23,052 nt of DNA from JAFDWI01 sp964595905 (GTDB lineage: Bacteria; Actinomycetota; Acidimicrobiia; Acidimicrobiales; Iamiaceae). Below the pieces are notes generated by a model that was not told the origin of the DNA, made no database searches, and saw only the letters and a list, made by a program, of their open reading frames with translations. Below, piece by piece: positions 15,393 through 23,052 of the stretch. A program made the translations under genes and the position numbers. The stretch spans positions 1-23,052 of the forward strand of contig CAZQSU010000052.1 of assembly GCA_964595905.1 (NCBI GenBank), in the 5' to 3' direction. Positions within the stretch are counted from its first letter, which is position 1. Each line of letters begins with the position of its first letter.

Positions 15393-16274
15393 GTGACCGA
15401 TCCTCCTGCCCCCGTCGATCAGCGATTGGCCGATCTCGTCGCCGAGACCGCGGACGCGGTGATCGCGGCGCTGGGGGAGTGGGACGACTGGGGGCCCTCG
15501 GGCGGGAAGGTCGGCCAGTACGCGAGCGACCTGGCTGCGGACACCGCGGTGCACGACGTCCTCGACCCGGCAGGCGTCGGGGTGCTCAGCGAGGAATCCG
15601 GCTTCGTCCGCTCCTCGGCCGACGTGCTGGTCATCGTCGACCCGCTCGACGGTTCGACGAACGCGTCGCGTGGCCTGAGTTGGTGGGCGACGAGCATCTG
15701 CGCCGTCGATGCAGCCGGCCCGGCTGCCGCTGTCGTCCACGATCTGCGGCACGGTACGAGGTACTCGGCGGTCCGTGGCCAGGGCGCGTTCCGAGACGGT
15801 GTCGCCCTTCGCCCGGTCCCATCCGCGACGTCTCCGCCCGGAGTCGATCGACGCTCCGACGGTGTCGCAGGCGACGGCTCGTCGCCCCTCGACACGGGTG
15901 GCGGCACGGGACCGAGCGGCGTGCGCGACGTGGCCGACGCGATGGTGGGGATCTCCGGGTTGCCGCCACGCTCGTTGGGGTGGTGGCAGTTCCGCGCCCT
16001 CGGCGCCGTCGCGTTGGATCTGTGTGCCGTGGCCGACGGCAGCCTGGACGCGTTCGTCGACTGCTCGCCCGATGCGCACGGGGTGTGGGACTATGCTGGC
16101 GCCCTGCTCGTGTGCCGGGAGGCCGGCGCATCGGTCGTCGACGCGTTGGGGCGCGACCTCGTCGTGCTCGACCACGGGGCTCGCCGGACTCCGGTCGCCG
16201 CGGCGACCCCCGAGCTCTGCGCCGCGTTCGTCGCTGCCCGGGCCGAGGCGTTCGGTCGGCCTGGGCCGGCATGA
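15393..16274 (+). CDS. Inositol-monophosphatase-family phosphatase
   Basis: Mg-dependent, Li-sensitive-type sugar or inositol phosphatase; the substrate cannot be told from the sequence. The 293 residues contain the metal-site elements of the IMPase/FBPase fold: Glu67-Glu68 (GVLSEESG), Asp83-Leu-Asp86-Gly-Ser (VDPLDGSTN) and Asp233 in WDYAGALLVCREAG. Between about residues 142 and 180 there is a Gly/Ser/Asp-rich stretch with little conservation. The motif reads DGS where most members have DGT. I chose the GTG at 15393 because the N-terminal helix of the fold (QRLADLVAETADAVIAALGE) follows at once; an in-frame ATG at 15321 lies upstream of the likely -10 element. It is divergent from the 14668-15234 gene. 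Possible roles include inositol, NADP-phosphatase or histidinol-phosphatase activity. Confidence 0.9.
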   Translation: MTDPPAPVDQRLADLVAETADAVIAALGEWDDWGPSGGKVGQYASDLAADTAVHDVLDPAGVGVLSEESGFVRSSADVLVIVDPLDGSTNASRGLSWWATSICAVDAAGPAAAVVHDLRHGTRYSAVRGQGAFRDGVALRPVPSATSPPGVDRRSDGVAGDGSSPLDTGGGTGPSGVRDVADAMVGISGLPPRSLGWWQFRALGAVALDLCAVADGSLDAFVDCSPDAHGVWDYAGALLVCREAGASVVDALGRDLVVLDHGARRTPVAAATPELCAAFVAARAEAFGRPGPA

Positions 16275-16376
16275 CCGCACCGAAGTGGGCCGACCGCATC
16301 GAGCGCGGCGACGGTCGTTGCGCCACCGATGAACAGACGCGCGGCACACACCGAGCTTCGGGCGGCCGGCTCGCCT

Positions 16377-16396
16377 GGCGTGCCCGCGGGCACGCC
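16377..16396. repeat. Perfect 20-bp palindrome downstream of the phosphatase
   Basis: GGCGTGCC (16377-16384), CGCG, GGCACGCC (16389-16396). It lies 103 bases after the phosphatase stop and before the tRNA-Val promoter; it may terminate the phosphatase transcript. The rest of 16275-16473 shows nothing I recognise. Confidence 0.4.
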
Positions 16397-16473
16397 GATG
16401 AGGCGATTCGAGCGCATGTTCTCGATTGCGCCGATCGATCGGCCATGCCGAGGGCACGACGATTTCCGCCGGG

Positions 16474-16500
16474 TTGCGCGCGGTGACGGGTCACTACAAT
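16474..16500 (+). promoter_or_regulatory. Promoter of tRNA-Val
   Basis: TTGCGC at 16474-16479 and TACAAT at 16495-16500, 15 bases apart, with the mature tRNA 5' end 9 bases downstream. The -10 is the best match to consensus in the window; the spacing is slightly short. Confidence 0.55.
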
Positions 16501-16508
16501 TCCTGCGA

Positions 16509-17086
<578 letters not shown>

Positions 17087-17090
<4 letters not shown>

Positions 17091-17833
17091 GACCCGATGG
17101 CGCCGCGGGTTGCCGGGGCGACGTCGCGGCGGGTGCCAAGGTCCGCGCGGGCGCCTGCGGCCCGGCCCTGGCCGTAGCCGGTGGCAGACACCCGGGTGGA
17201 GCGCAACGTGCCGAGTCGCCCGTAGCGCTGCTTCACGTAGTCGTCGACATCGGCGCGACGGTCCGCGAGCACGATGGCCACGCTGGCGGTCCGCCCCGAG
17301 TCGACCCCGTCGGCGGCGGTGTCGTCCGCGGCGCGGGCGGCCGCAGCATTGACCTCGGCGAGGCGTTCGGCGATCGTCGCGGCGAATCCGAACAGGAACG
17401 ATCGTCGCACGCTCACGGTCTTGTTGCCACGGGGCACGGTGAGCCTCGACGCCTCGCTGGTCGCCTGCACGAGCAGCGAGGTGTAGAGCATCTCGGCCCG
17501 GTCGAGATCGCCGCCGTATCCGTGCAGCACCGCGACCCGGCCGTCCCAGCCCACATAGGTGACCACCGAACACGTGTTGGACTCTGCGACCGGGCCGAGC
17601 AGCTCGAGACGTGCCCGCACGTACGGCCCGGAACCCAGGTGGATCTCACGATCGCCGATGCGACCCCGGCGGTCGGCCGGGTCGCGTGCCGCGTCGACCA
17701 TCGCCTCGGTGATGCGGTACTCGGCCATGAGCGCCATGGCCTTGGCGGTGAACGCGTCACGCTCGTGGACGTAGTCGGTGTGCTCGGCCTTGTCGAGCAG
17801 GGCACGGATTCTGCGGGCGATGTCGGTGGTCAT
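17087..17833 (-). CDS. DUF2786-domain protein
   Basis: Function unknown. The 248-residue protein starts with the short DUF2786 helical domain (about 5-47: IARRIRALLDKAEHTDYVHE, then AFTAKAMALMAEYRITEAMV), followed by an alpha/beta region with GYGGDLDRAEMLYTSLLVQA and RRSFLFGFAATIAERL, which resembles the C-terminal part usually found in these proteins. The tail is basic (RSTRVSATGYGQGRAAGARA). The ATG at 17833 has AGAGGAG about 9 bases upstream. DUF2786 proteins are found in phages, mobile elements and chromosomes; here the partner is the coupled metalloenzyme. The upstream 8-bp inverted repeat (17859-17866, 17902-17909) lies in its leader and could be an operator. It is cytosolic by absence of membrane segments. 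Confidence 0.88.
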
Positions 17834-17858
17834 GGCTCGAAGCTCCTCTGATGGGAAA

Positions 17859-17909
17859 ATCGTCGATGGTGGTGGGTCGAGCGTTCCGGTGAAACCCGGC
17901 GTCGACGAT
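17859..17909. repeat. 8-bp inverted repeat upstream of the DUF2786 gene
   Basis: ATCGTCGA at 17859-17866 and TCGACGAT at 17902-17909, exact complements with 35 bases between. It could be a dyad operator for the DUF2786 pair or a chance match. Confidence 0.3.
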
Positions 17910-17972
17910 CGGAGCTCCTGACCGGGCACGCTACCCGGCACCAGGGACATCGGTGAGCACAGACAGGCGCCG

Positions 17973-18182
17973 GAGCTGCCGATCACCGAACCGGTCCTCA
18001 CCGCCGCGTCTCGGCTGTGCGGGGTGCGTGGATTGCGCGCCGGCGATGCGATCCAGCTCGCCACCGCACTCACCGCCCGGAAGATCGAGCCGTCTGGTAC
18101 GCGGTCCTGGGTGTTCGACCAACGGCTGGCGGTCGCCGCGGCGCGCGACGGATCCGCGGTGCTGGGGGCGGATCGGGTCTGA
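17973..18182 (+). pseudogene. PIN-domain (VapC-like) C-terminal remnant
   Basis: The plus-strand frame encodes 69 residues that read as the second half of a PIN ribonuclease domain: helix region ITEPVLTAASRLCGVRGLRA, then GDAIQLATAL (third metal-binding acid), then SWVFDQRLAVAAARDG (fourth acid), ending AVLGADRV and TGA. There is no ATG, GTG or TTG start before this block; the frame is closed by TGA about 36 bases upstream of 17973. The N-terminal half with the first Asp and the Glu is absent, and no antitoxin gene is visible. It is therefore a decayed toxin-antitoxin remnant, or less likely the tail of a frameshifted gene. It fills most of the 374-bp gap between the two neighbouring genes. 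Confidence 0.72.
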
Positions 18183-18194
18183 GGCGGATGCTGG

Positions 18195-18200
18195 CAGACT
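18195..18200 (+). promoter_or_regulatory. Candidate -10 for a leaderless DUF2510-CPBP transcript
   Basis: CAGACT ends 7 bases before the GTG and no ribosome site intervenes. The context TGGCA-N4-N7-GTG closely matches the one before dnaG. Confidence 0.35.
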
Positions 18201-18207
18201 CGTCGTC

Positions 18208-19086
18208 GTGACCCTCGGCCCGTCGCCGCCCCCGCCGCCCCCACCGGCGCCGGTGCACACGACCCCGCCGGGGTGGTACCCCGACCCGTGGTGGGCCGGG
18301 TCACTGCGCTACTGGGACGGCGCACGGTGGACACCGCAGGCCCGCTGGGCCCACGCGCCGGTGCCGCCACCGCCTCCCGAGCCGTTGACCGCCCTGCGCG
18401 CTCCGGCGTTCTGGATGGCGATCGGCCTGATGATCGTGTGCGTCGCGGGCGGCCGCGTGATCAACGGGCAACTCGTCCGCCACGTCACCACGCTCGAAGC
18501 GTTCCAGGTGCTGCAGTGGGCGTTCTATGTGGTCGTGTACGGCGGCATCGCGGCGACGGTGGTGTTCGTGGTGCGTCGCCATGGCACGGGCTCGCTGCGC
18601 GACGACCTGGGGTTCCGGTTTCGGTGGTCGGATCTGGGCTGGGGCCCGATCCTGTTCTTTGCCGGCCGTGCCGCGCAGCTCGCGGTCACCCTGCCCCTGG
18701 TCGCGATTCCCATCCTGCGACACAGCAGCGAGCGCTACTCGGAGACCATGCGTGACCAGCCGACGTCGATCCTGATCACCCTGGTGATCATCGGCGTCGT
18801 CGTGGCACCGGTCGTCGAGGAACTGCTCTTTCGTGGGGTGCTGCTCCGGGCCCTGCTCGGCCGGTTCCGCGGGCCGGTCGCGGCCGTGATCCAGGGTGTG
18901 GTGTTCGGCTGTTACCACTTCGCGCCCGGGCTGGGGTTCTACAACGTGGTGCTGATCACGGCGAACAGCGCATTCGGGATCCTCTTCGGCTTCGTCGCCC
19001 TGCGACGCCGCACACTGGGCACGGGCATCGTCGCCCACGCGATCACGAACGCGTCGGCGTTCGTGGTCATCTTCGCCACGCGCTGA
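18208..19086 (+). CDS. DUF2510 and CPBP-family intramembrane protein
   Basis: A 292-residue membrane protein. After a Pro-rich start, residues 20-43 form a DUF2510 domain (PGWYPDPWWAGSLRYWDGAR, then WT), followed by another Pro-rich linker and about seven hydrophobic segments from residue 65 on. The CPBP (Abi/Rce1-like) core has the expected motifs: Glu204-Glu205 with Arg209 (EELLFRG), His237 (GCYHF) and His278/Asn281 (HAITNA), so the putative metal-dependent protease site is complete. The substrate is unknown. DUF2510 is largely an actinobacterial module placed at the cytoplasmic N-terminus of membrane proteins. The GTG start gives a short natural N-terminus; the longer frame upstream overlaps the PIN remnant in another frame. 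It converges on the acyl-CoA synthetase. Confidence 0.93.
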   Translation: MTLGPSPPPPPPPAPVHTTPPGWYPDPWWAGSLRYWDGARWTPQARWAHAPVPPPPPEPLTALRAPAFWMAIGLMIVCVAGGRVINGQLVRHVTTLEAFQVLQWAFYVVVYGGIAATVVFVVRRHGTGSLRDDLGFRFRWSDLGWGPILFFAGRAAQLAVTLPLVAIPILRHSSERYSETMRDQPTSILITLVIIGVVVAPVVEELLFRGVLLRALLGRFRGPVAAVIQGVVFGCYHFAPGLGFYNVVLITANSAFGILFGFVALRRRTLGTGIVAHAITNASAFVVIFATR

Positions 19087-19136
19087 GCCCGGTCGGGCCC
19101 CCGCCCGCGACCGGGTCGGCGGCGACCGGGTCGGCG
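19087..19136. terminator. Hairpin and 15-bp tandem repeat between convergent genes
   Basis: CCCGGTCG (19088-19095) pairs with CGACCGGG (19108-19115), with a 12-base loop, right after the CPBP stop. The right arm belongs to a 15-bp unit repeated exactly in tandem (19107-19121 and 19122-19136), so two alternative hairpins are possible. It is a likely bidirectional terminator for the CPBP and synthetase genes; there is no T-tract. Confidence 0.5.
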
Positions 19137-19158
19137 GAGGCCGGGCCGCTGCGACGCT

Positions 19159-20775
19159 TCAGACGCCGATGGTCTCCCGGGCGAACGCCTTGAGGCGCTT
19201 GTAGTCGACCTTGGCGTTCGGCGCCCGGCCGATCGTGTCGATGGTGAGCACCTGCTTGGGTGCCTTGTACGCGGCGAGCCGGCCCTTGACGTGGGCGATC
19301 AACGCGGCCTCGTCGACGCCGGCGGCGGCATCCGCCGGTTCGACGACCGCGACGACGGCCTCGCCGAACTTGTCGTCGGGCACCCCCACGGCCACGGCGT
19401 CGGCGACGCTCGGGTGGGTCTTGAGCGCTTCCTCGACCTCTTCGGGGAACACCTTCTCGCCACCGGTGTTGATCACGACCGAACCCCGCCCCAGCAGCGT
19501 GAGCGACCCGTCGGCTTCGACGCGGGCGTAGTCACCGGGGATCACATAGCGCTGCCCGTCGATCTCGAGGAAGGTGCGGGCGGTCTTCTCCTCGTCCTTG
19601 TAGTAGCCCACGGGCACGTAGCCACGCAGCGCCACCCGTCCGGTCTCGCCCGAGCCGGGCTCGACGTCTTCGTTGGCGTCGTTCAAGACCCGGGCGTTCT
19701 CCCCCAGGGTGAACTTGGCCGTGTCGGACGTGCCGCCGGCGGTCGAGGTCGACTGGCCCATCCCGATCGCCTCGGACGACGAGAACGCATCGACGAGGAT
19801 CATGCCGGGCTGGTAGGCGAGCAGGCGCTTCTTGGACTCCTCGCTCCACATCACGCCCGACGACGCGATCAGGAACAGGTTCGACAGGTCCCAGCGGTCG
19901 GGTTCGGCATCGAGCGCGGCGAGGATCGGCTTGGTGAACGCGTCGCCGACCAGGGCGATCTGCTGCACCTTCTCGCGCACGACGGTGTCGAGCAACTCGA
20001 TCACGTCGAGCTTGCGGCCCTCCAGGGTCACGACCGATCCACCGAGGCTCATGACGATGAGCTGGGTGTACTGGCCGGTGCCGTGCATGAGCGGACACGC
20101 CGGCATGCCGATCGGCCCCGGTCCGGCGACCTGGGCTTCGATGAGTCCGGCGTCGACCCGCTCACGGGCGTCGGGCAGGAAGTTGCCCACCAGGTTGCAG
20201 AACAGGTCGTGCTGGCGCCACATCACGCCCTTGGGCATGCCGGTCGTGCCCCCGGTGTAGATCATCGACAGGTGGTCGCCGCTGCGACCCCACGGGCCCT
20301 GCACCGGGCGCTCGCCCGGTTCGGTCGCAGCGGCGTCCTCGTACGGCGTCGCCCAATCGGGGCAGGGCCCGGAGCCGTCGTCGACCCAGAGCCACGTGGT
20401 GATCCGGGGAAGCTGGTCGCGGATCCGTTCGATCGTCTCGGTGAACACACCGTGGAAGACCACCGCGACCGTGTCCGCGTTGTCCCACAGGTACACCAGC
20501 TCGGCGTCGGTGTAGCGGTAGTTGGTGTTGATCGGCACCAGCCCGGCCTTGAACGTGGCAAAGACCGATTCGAGGTACTCGGGGCAGTTGTAGAGGTACT
20601 GGGCGACCTTGTCCTGCTCGGCGACGCCCGCGTCGAGCAGGAAGCGGGCGACCCCGTCGGCGCGTCGGTCGAACTCGGCCCACGTGAGACGCCGGTCGCC
20701 CTGGATCTGCGCGGGGGCGTCCGGAACCTGCCGGGCGACGATCTCCCAGACGTCTGCGAAGTTCCAACCGGTCAT
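19159..20775 (-). CDS. Fatty-acyl-CoA synthetase (AMP-binding, FadD-like)
   Basis: Activates a carboxylic acid, probably a fatty or steroid-derived acid, with ATP and CoA through an acyl-adenylate. The 538 residues show the ANL-superfamily landmarks: P-loop YTGGTTGMPKG (173-183), the aromatic/Gly region GMPACPLMHGTGQ, the SSEAIGMG motif near 345, the hinge region GDYARVEADGSLTLLGR, then INTGGEKVFPEEVE, and the C-terminal catalytic Lys522 (APNAKVDYKRLK). The sequence resembles mycobacterial-type FadD proteins for which the acyl chain cannot be predicted. The ATG at 20775 has AGGGG 5 bases upstream; an alternative start in the repeat array at 20832 would add 19 His/Thr-rich residues and is unlikely. 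Three 16-bp tandem repeats lie just upstream. It is the only gene on its strand until the beta-helix gene, 167 bases upstream. Confidence 0.94.
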   Translation of the reverse strand: MTGWNFADVWEIVARQVPDAPAQIQGDRRLTWAEFDRRADGVARFLLDAGVAEQDKVAQYLYNCPEYLESVFATFKAGLVPINTNYRYTDAELVYLWDNADTVAVVFHGVFTETIERIRDQLPRITTWLWVDDGSGPCPDWATPYEDAAATEPGERPVQGPWGRSGDHLSMIYTGGTTGMPKGVMWRQHDLFCNLVGNFLPDARERVDAGLIEAQVAGPGPIGMPACPLMHGTGQYTQLIVMSLGGSVVTLEGRKLDVIELLDTVVREKVQQIALVGDAFTKPILAALDAEPDRWDLSNLFLIASSGVMWSEESKKRLLAYQPGMILVDAFSSSEAIGMGQSTSTAGGTSDTAKFTLGENARVLNDANEDVEPGSGETGRVALRGYVPVGYYKDEEKTARTFLEIDGQRYVIPGDYARVEADGSLTLLGRGSVVINTGGEKVFPEEVEEALKTHPSVADAVAVGVPDDKFGEAVVAVVEPADAAAGVDEAALIAHVKGRLAAYKAPKQVLTIDTIGRAPNAKVDYKRLKAFARETIGV

Positions 20776-20791
20776 GGGTTCCCCTTGTGGT

Positions 20792-20846
20792 GCGGTGTAC
20801 TGGTCGTGCGGTGTACTGGTGGTGCGATGCACTGGTGGTGCGATGC
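20792..20846. repeat. Tandem 16-bp direct repeat array upstream of the acyl-CoA synthetase
   Basis: Three full units, 20792-20807, 20808-20823 and 20824-20839, plus 7 bases of a fourth (20840-20846). Plus-strand consensus: GCGRTGYACTGGTSGT. Neighbouring units differ at one or two positions. The array ends 16 bases before the synthetase ATG. The 16-bp period is not a multiple of three, so it does not look coding. Confidence 0.85.
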
Positions 20847-20942
20847 TGCCGGGCGCCGGCCGGCATTCGACGGGATCGTCGCGGCACCGGCGGGAGCGGC
20901 ACGAGTGTAGGCGTCGGATCTGCGCCGCCGGTCAGCGGGGGT

Positions 20943-21848
20943 TCAGCGCTCCACCGTCGTCGTCTCGACGCGGGCCTCACGGATGTGGTTGGCCTCGACG
21001 GTGATGCCGGGGCTCTTCTCGAGCGTGAACGCGACATCGGCCCACTCCACGCCGTTGGCGGTGATCCCGCCTGCGCCGCAGTCGGCCAGGTGCACCGCAC
21101 GTCGGGCGCGCAGGCGGTTGCCGTTCACCGCGACGTGGCGGGAACCGTCGATGCGGACCGCCGTGTCGTCGGCAAGCACGGCACAGCCCGAGACGAGCAC
21201 GTCGGCGCACGCTTCGATGGCGACTCCCACGACCGCGTCGGTCAGCGCCGTGGCCTCGATACGTGTCGTGGCACCGCCGCCGATGTCGATGAGGGCGCCG
21301 GCGTCGTGCGTGCCGGTGATGCCGCCGCCGACGATCCGCGCCGTGTGGGTGTCGCGGACGGCGAGTCGACCGTGTTCGATCGTGCTCCAGCGCACCTCGA
21401 GATCGTGCACACCGGTGACGTGCACCGACCCCGACACCGTGCAGGTGTCGACCACGACTCGTTCGACCGCACCGATCGCCAGGGTCGGGCCGGTGCCGGG
21501 TCGCGTGGAGCGCAGGTGCAGCTGTTCGATCTGCACGTCGGTGCCGACGACCTCGATCACCGGCCCCGCGGCGACCAGCAGCGCCGGCGCCGGCGGGGGG
21601 AGATGCTTGCGCGCTTCCCGGGGGATGTCGGGGGGTGTGGGGCCTCGCAGCGTCACGCCGTCGGGGATCTTGAGCGGGTAGGTCTCGGTGTCGGCGCCGT
21701 AGCGGCCGCGGCCGATCTCGACGATCGAGCCGGGTCGGGCGGCATCGAACGCGGCGGTGATGCTGGGCATCTCGGCGCCGTCGAGTCGGACCCTGCCCGG
21801 CGCCGATCCGGGGATGGCGACCAGGCGCAGACCGGGCTGGTCGCTCAC
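20943..21848 (-). CDS. Right-handed beta-helix repeat protein
   Basis: Predicted parallel beta-helix of unknown function. In 301 residues the N-terminal part resembles DUF1565 (ITAAFDAARPGSIVEIGRGR, YPLKIPDGVTLRGP), then come about eight coils of 21-25 residues with the usual short alternating Val/Ile strands and Asn/Asp/Gly turns (for example VVVDTCTVSGSVHVTGVHDL and AVRIDGSRHVAVNGNRLRAR). No signal peptide, anchor or catalytic motif was recognised, so it may be cytosolic. I chose GTG 21848 because AGGTGG lies 4 bases upstream; GTG 21866 is an alternative. It is divergent from the acyl-CoA dehydrogenase gene with 77 bases between starts. Secreted members are polysaccharide lyases, but nothing here supports that activity. 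Confidence 0.82.
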   Translation of the reverse strand: MSDQPGLRLVAIPGSAPGRVRLDGAEMPSITAAFDAARPGSIVEIGRGRYGADTETYPLKIPDGVTLRGPTPPDIPREARKHLPPPAPALLVAAGPVIEVVGTDVQIEQLHLRSTRPGTGPTLAIGAVERVVVDTCTVSGSVHVTGVHDLEVRWSTIEHGRLAVRDTHTARIVGGGITGTHDAGALIDIGGGATTRIEATALTDAVVGVAIEACADVLVSGCAVLADDTAVRIDGSRHVAVNGNRLRARRAVHLADCGAGGITANGVEWADVAFTLEKSPGITVEANHIREARVETTTVER

Positions 21849-21911
21849 GGCGCCACCTGGGTGCACCGGGGAAATCGAAGGCGGAACCCGACGGCCATGT
21901 GACCGGCAAGC

Positions 21912-21917
21912 TACCGT
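21912..21917 (+). promoter_or_regulatory. Candidate -10 for a leaderless acyl-CoA dehydrogenase transcript
   Basis: TACCGT ends 8 bases before the ATG at 21926; no purine-rich ribosome site lies between. It fits a start of transcription at or near the ATG. Confidence 0.4.
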
Positions 21918-21925
21918 CCGGGCCG

Positions 21926-23050
21926 ATGGATTTCGAACTGCCCGAAGACGACGATCCGCGCCGCGCCGAGGTCCGTGCCTGGATCGGTGAGCATCCCGAC
22001 GCGAGTGGGGTCGAGCTCGCCGCCGCCGGGTACGTCGCGCCCCACTGGCCCGAGCCCTACGGGCTGGATGCCGACCCGATCACCCAGCTGATCATCGACG
22101 CGGAACTGAAGGCTGCCGGTATCCGCCGCCCCAACAACCCGATCGGGATCGGCTGGGCCGGCCCGACGCTGCTGCACGCCGGCACGCCCGAGCAGCAGGA
22201 GCGGTGGCTGCCCCGGATGCTGTCGGGCGAGGACATCTGGTGCCAGCTCTTCAGCGAGCCCGACGCCGGGTCTGACCTGGCGAGCCTCACCACCGCGGCG
22301 GTGCGCGACGGCGACGAGTGGGTCGTGAACGGCTCGAAGATCTGGACGTCACTGGGGCACCTGGCGCGCTGGGGGATCCTCATCGCCCGCACCGACCCCG
22401 ACGCCGACAAGCACGCCGGCATCACCTATTTCGTGGTCGACATGCAGACGCCCGGCATCGAGATGACGCCGATCGTGGAGATGACCGGCGCGCACAACTT
22501 CAACCAGGTGTTCTTCACCGACGCCCGCATTCCCGACGCCAACCGCGTCGGTGAGGTGAACAAGGGCTGGTCGCTCGCCAAGGTCACCCTCGGCAACGAG
22601 CGGGTGAGTCTGTCGGAACCGGGGGCGTTGTGGGGGATGGGCCCGACGGCGGCCGATCTGCTCGACGCGGTGCGGGCGGCCGGCTCGACCGACGACCCGG
22701 TGCTGCGCGGGCGGCTCGCGTCGTTGTACATCGACGCCGAGGTGCTGCGGCTGATCCGGCTGCGGACCCTGTCGGCCCGGATCAAGGGCGCCGAGCCCGG
22801 CCCGGAGGCGTCGGTGCGCAAGATCAAGGCCGACGAGCACGGTCAGGACATCATGGGCCTGGCCAAGGACCTGTCCGGCGCCGCCGGGATGCTGGACGGC
22901 GGCGATGGGACCGGCCCGTTGGGCGGTGATCCGGGCATCTGGCACTTCGGGTATCTGTTCTCCCAGGCGCTCACGATCGGTGGCGGCACCTGGGCGGTGC
23001 AGCGCAACATCGTCGCCGAACGCGTCCTGGGCCTGCCCCACGACGCCTGA
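21926..23050 (+). CDS. Acyl-CoA dehydrogenase (FadE-like)
   Basis: FAD-dependent enzyme introducing the alpha-beta double bond in an acyl-CoA. The 374-residue protein is complete, with the TGA two bases before the window end. Landmarks: the middle-domain FAD/substrate signature CQLFSEPDAGSDLAS, WVVNGSKIWTSLGH, the loop FNQVFFTDARIPDANRVGE, and the C-terminal QRNIVAERVLGLP. At the C-terminal position where short- and medium-chain enzymes have the catalytic Glu of YEGT, this protein has GGGT (352-355); Glu225 in GNERVSLS lies where isovaleryl-CoA-type enzymes place theirs, so it is the likely base. The ATG at 21926 gives a natural N-terminus; GTG 21899 is excluded by the -10 position. It may serve fatty-acid, branched-chain or sterol side-chain oxidation. 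Confidence 0.93.
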   Translation: MDFELPEDDDPRRAEVRAWIGEHPDASGVELAAAGYVAPHWPEPYGLDADPITQLIIDAELKAAGIRRPNNPIGIGWAGPTLLHAGTPEQQERWLPRMLSGEDIWCQLFSEPDAGSDLASLTTAAVRDGDEWVVNGSKIWTSLGHLARWGILIARTDPDADKHAGITYFVVDMQTPGIEMTPIVEMTGAHNFNQVFFTDARIPDANRVGEVNKGWSLAKVTLGNERVSLSEPGALWGMGPTAADLLDAVRAAGSTDDPVLRGRLASLYIDAEVLRLIRLRTLSARIKGAEPGPEASVRKIKADEHGQDIMGLAKDLSGAAGMLDGGDGTGPLGGDPGIWHFGYLFSQALTIGGGTWAVQRNIVAERVLGLPHDA

Positions 23051-23052
23051 TC

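Overview
This window is high-GC chromosomal DNA (roughly 70 percent G+C by eye) from an actinobacterium. It is probably a member of the Acidimicrobiia (Ilumatobacter-like), inferred from the gene content: an alpha2-type glycyl-tRNA synthetase, a full-length pyruvate phosphate dikinase next to dnaG, a short principal sigma factor, a DUF2510-CPBP protein, tRNA genes without an encoded CCA, and several starts that look leaderless. No species assignment is possible from the sequence alone. Most of the window is ordinary chromosome. I found no prophage, insertion sequence, CRISPR array or obvious defence island.

Layout. Positions 1-8079 hold a macromolecular-synthesis neighbourhood on the plus strand: the 3' part of glyS, ppdK, dnaG and an rpoD-type sigma factor, interrupted by one reverse-strand HSL-type esterase. 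A perfect 21-bp inverted repeat closes the convergent glyS/esterase pair. Positions 8194-8410 carry two tRNA genes, tRNA-Asn(GUU) and a CAU-anticodon tRNA whose body looks like the lysidine-modified tRNA-Ile2. Positions 8428-15234 are a block on the minus strand, read right to left: an unknown acidic protein, a NarL-type sensor kinase, its response regulator, a membrane-anchored DUF4097 protein, an ABC ATPase and a double-FtsX permease. Overlapping or tightly spaced starts suggest an envelope-sensing module, and its ATPase has an unusual Walker A cysteine.

Positions 15393-16582 (plus) hold an inositol-monophosphatase-family phosphatase and tRNA-Val(UAC). Positions 16542-17833 (minus) hold a translationally coupled pair, a DUF2786 protein and a small HExxH metalloenzyme whose 3' end runs antisense into tRNA-Val. 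The 374-bp gap after this pair contains the C-terminal half of a PIN-domain (VapC-like) toxin without a start, probably a decayed gene. Positions 18208-19086 (plus) encode a DUF2510-CPBP membrane protein. It converges on a fatty-acyl-CoA synthetase (minus), which has three 16-bp tandem repeats just upstream of its start. The window ends with a divergent pair: a cytosolic right-handed beta-helix protein (minus) and an acyl-CoA dehydrogenase (plus). The synthetase and dehydrogenase suggest fatty-acid or related acyl-CoA catabolism, but they are not in one operon.

The items most worth a second look are the 16-bp repeat array, the CDS/tRNA antisense overlap, the DUF2786-metalloenzyme pair with its PIN relic, the ABC Walker A substitution, the Thr-to-Val change beside the PPDK catalytic histidine, and the kinase-regulator-DUF4097-ABC module. 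I see no strong case for a wholly new system. The DUF2786-metalloenzyme pair is the closest candidate.
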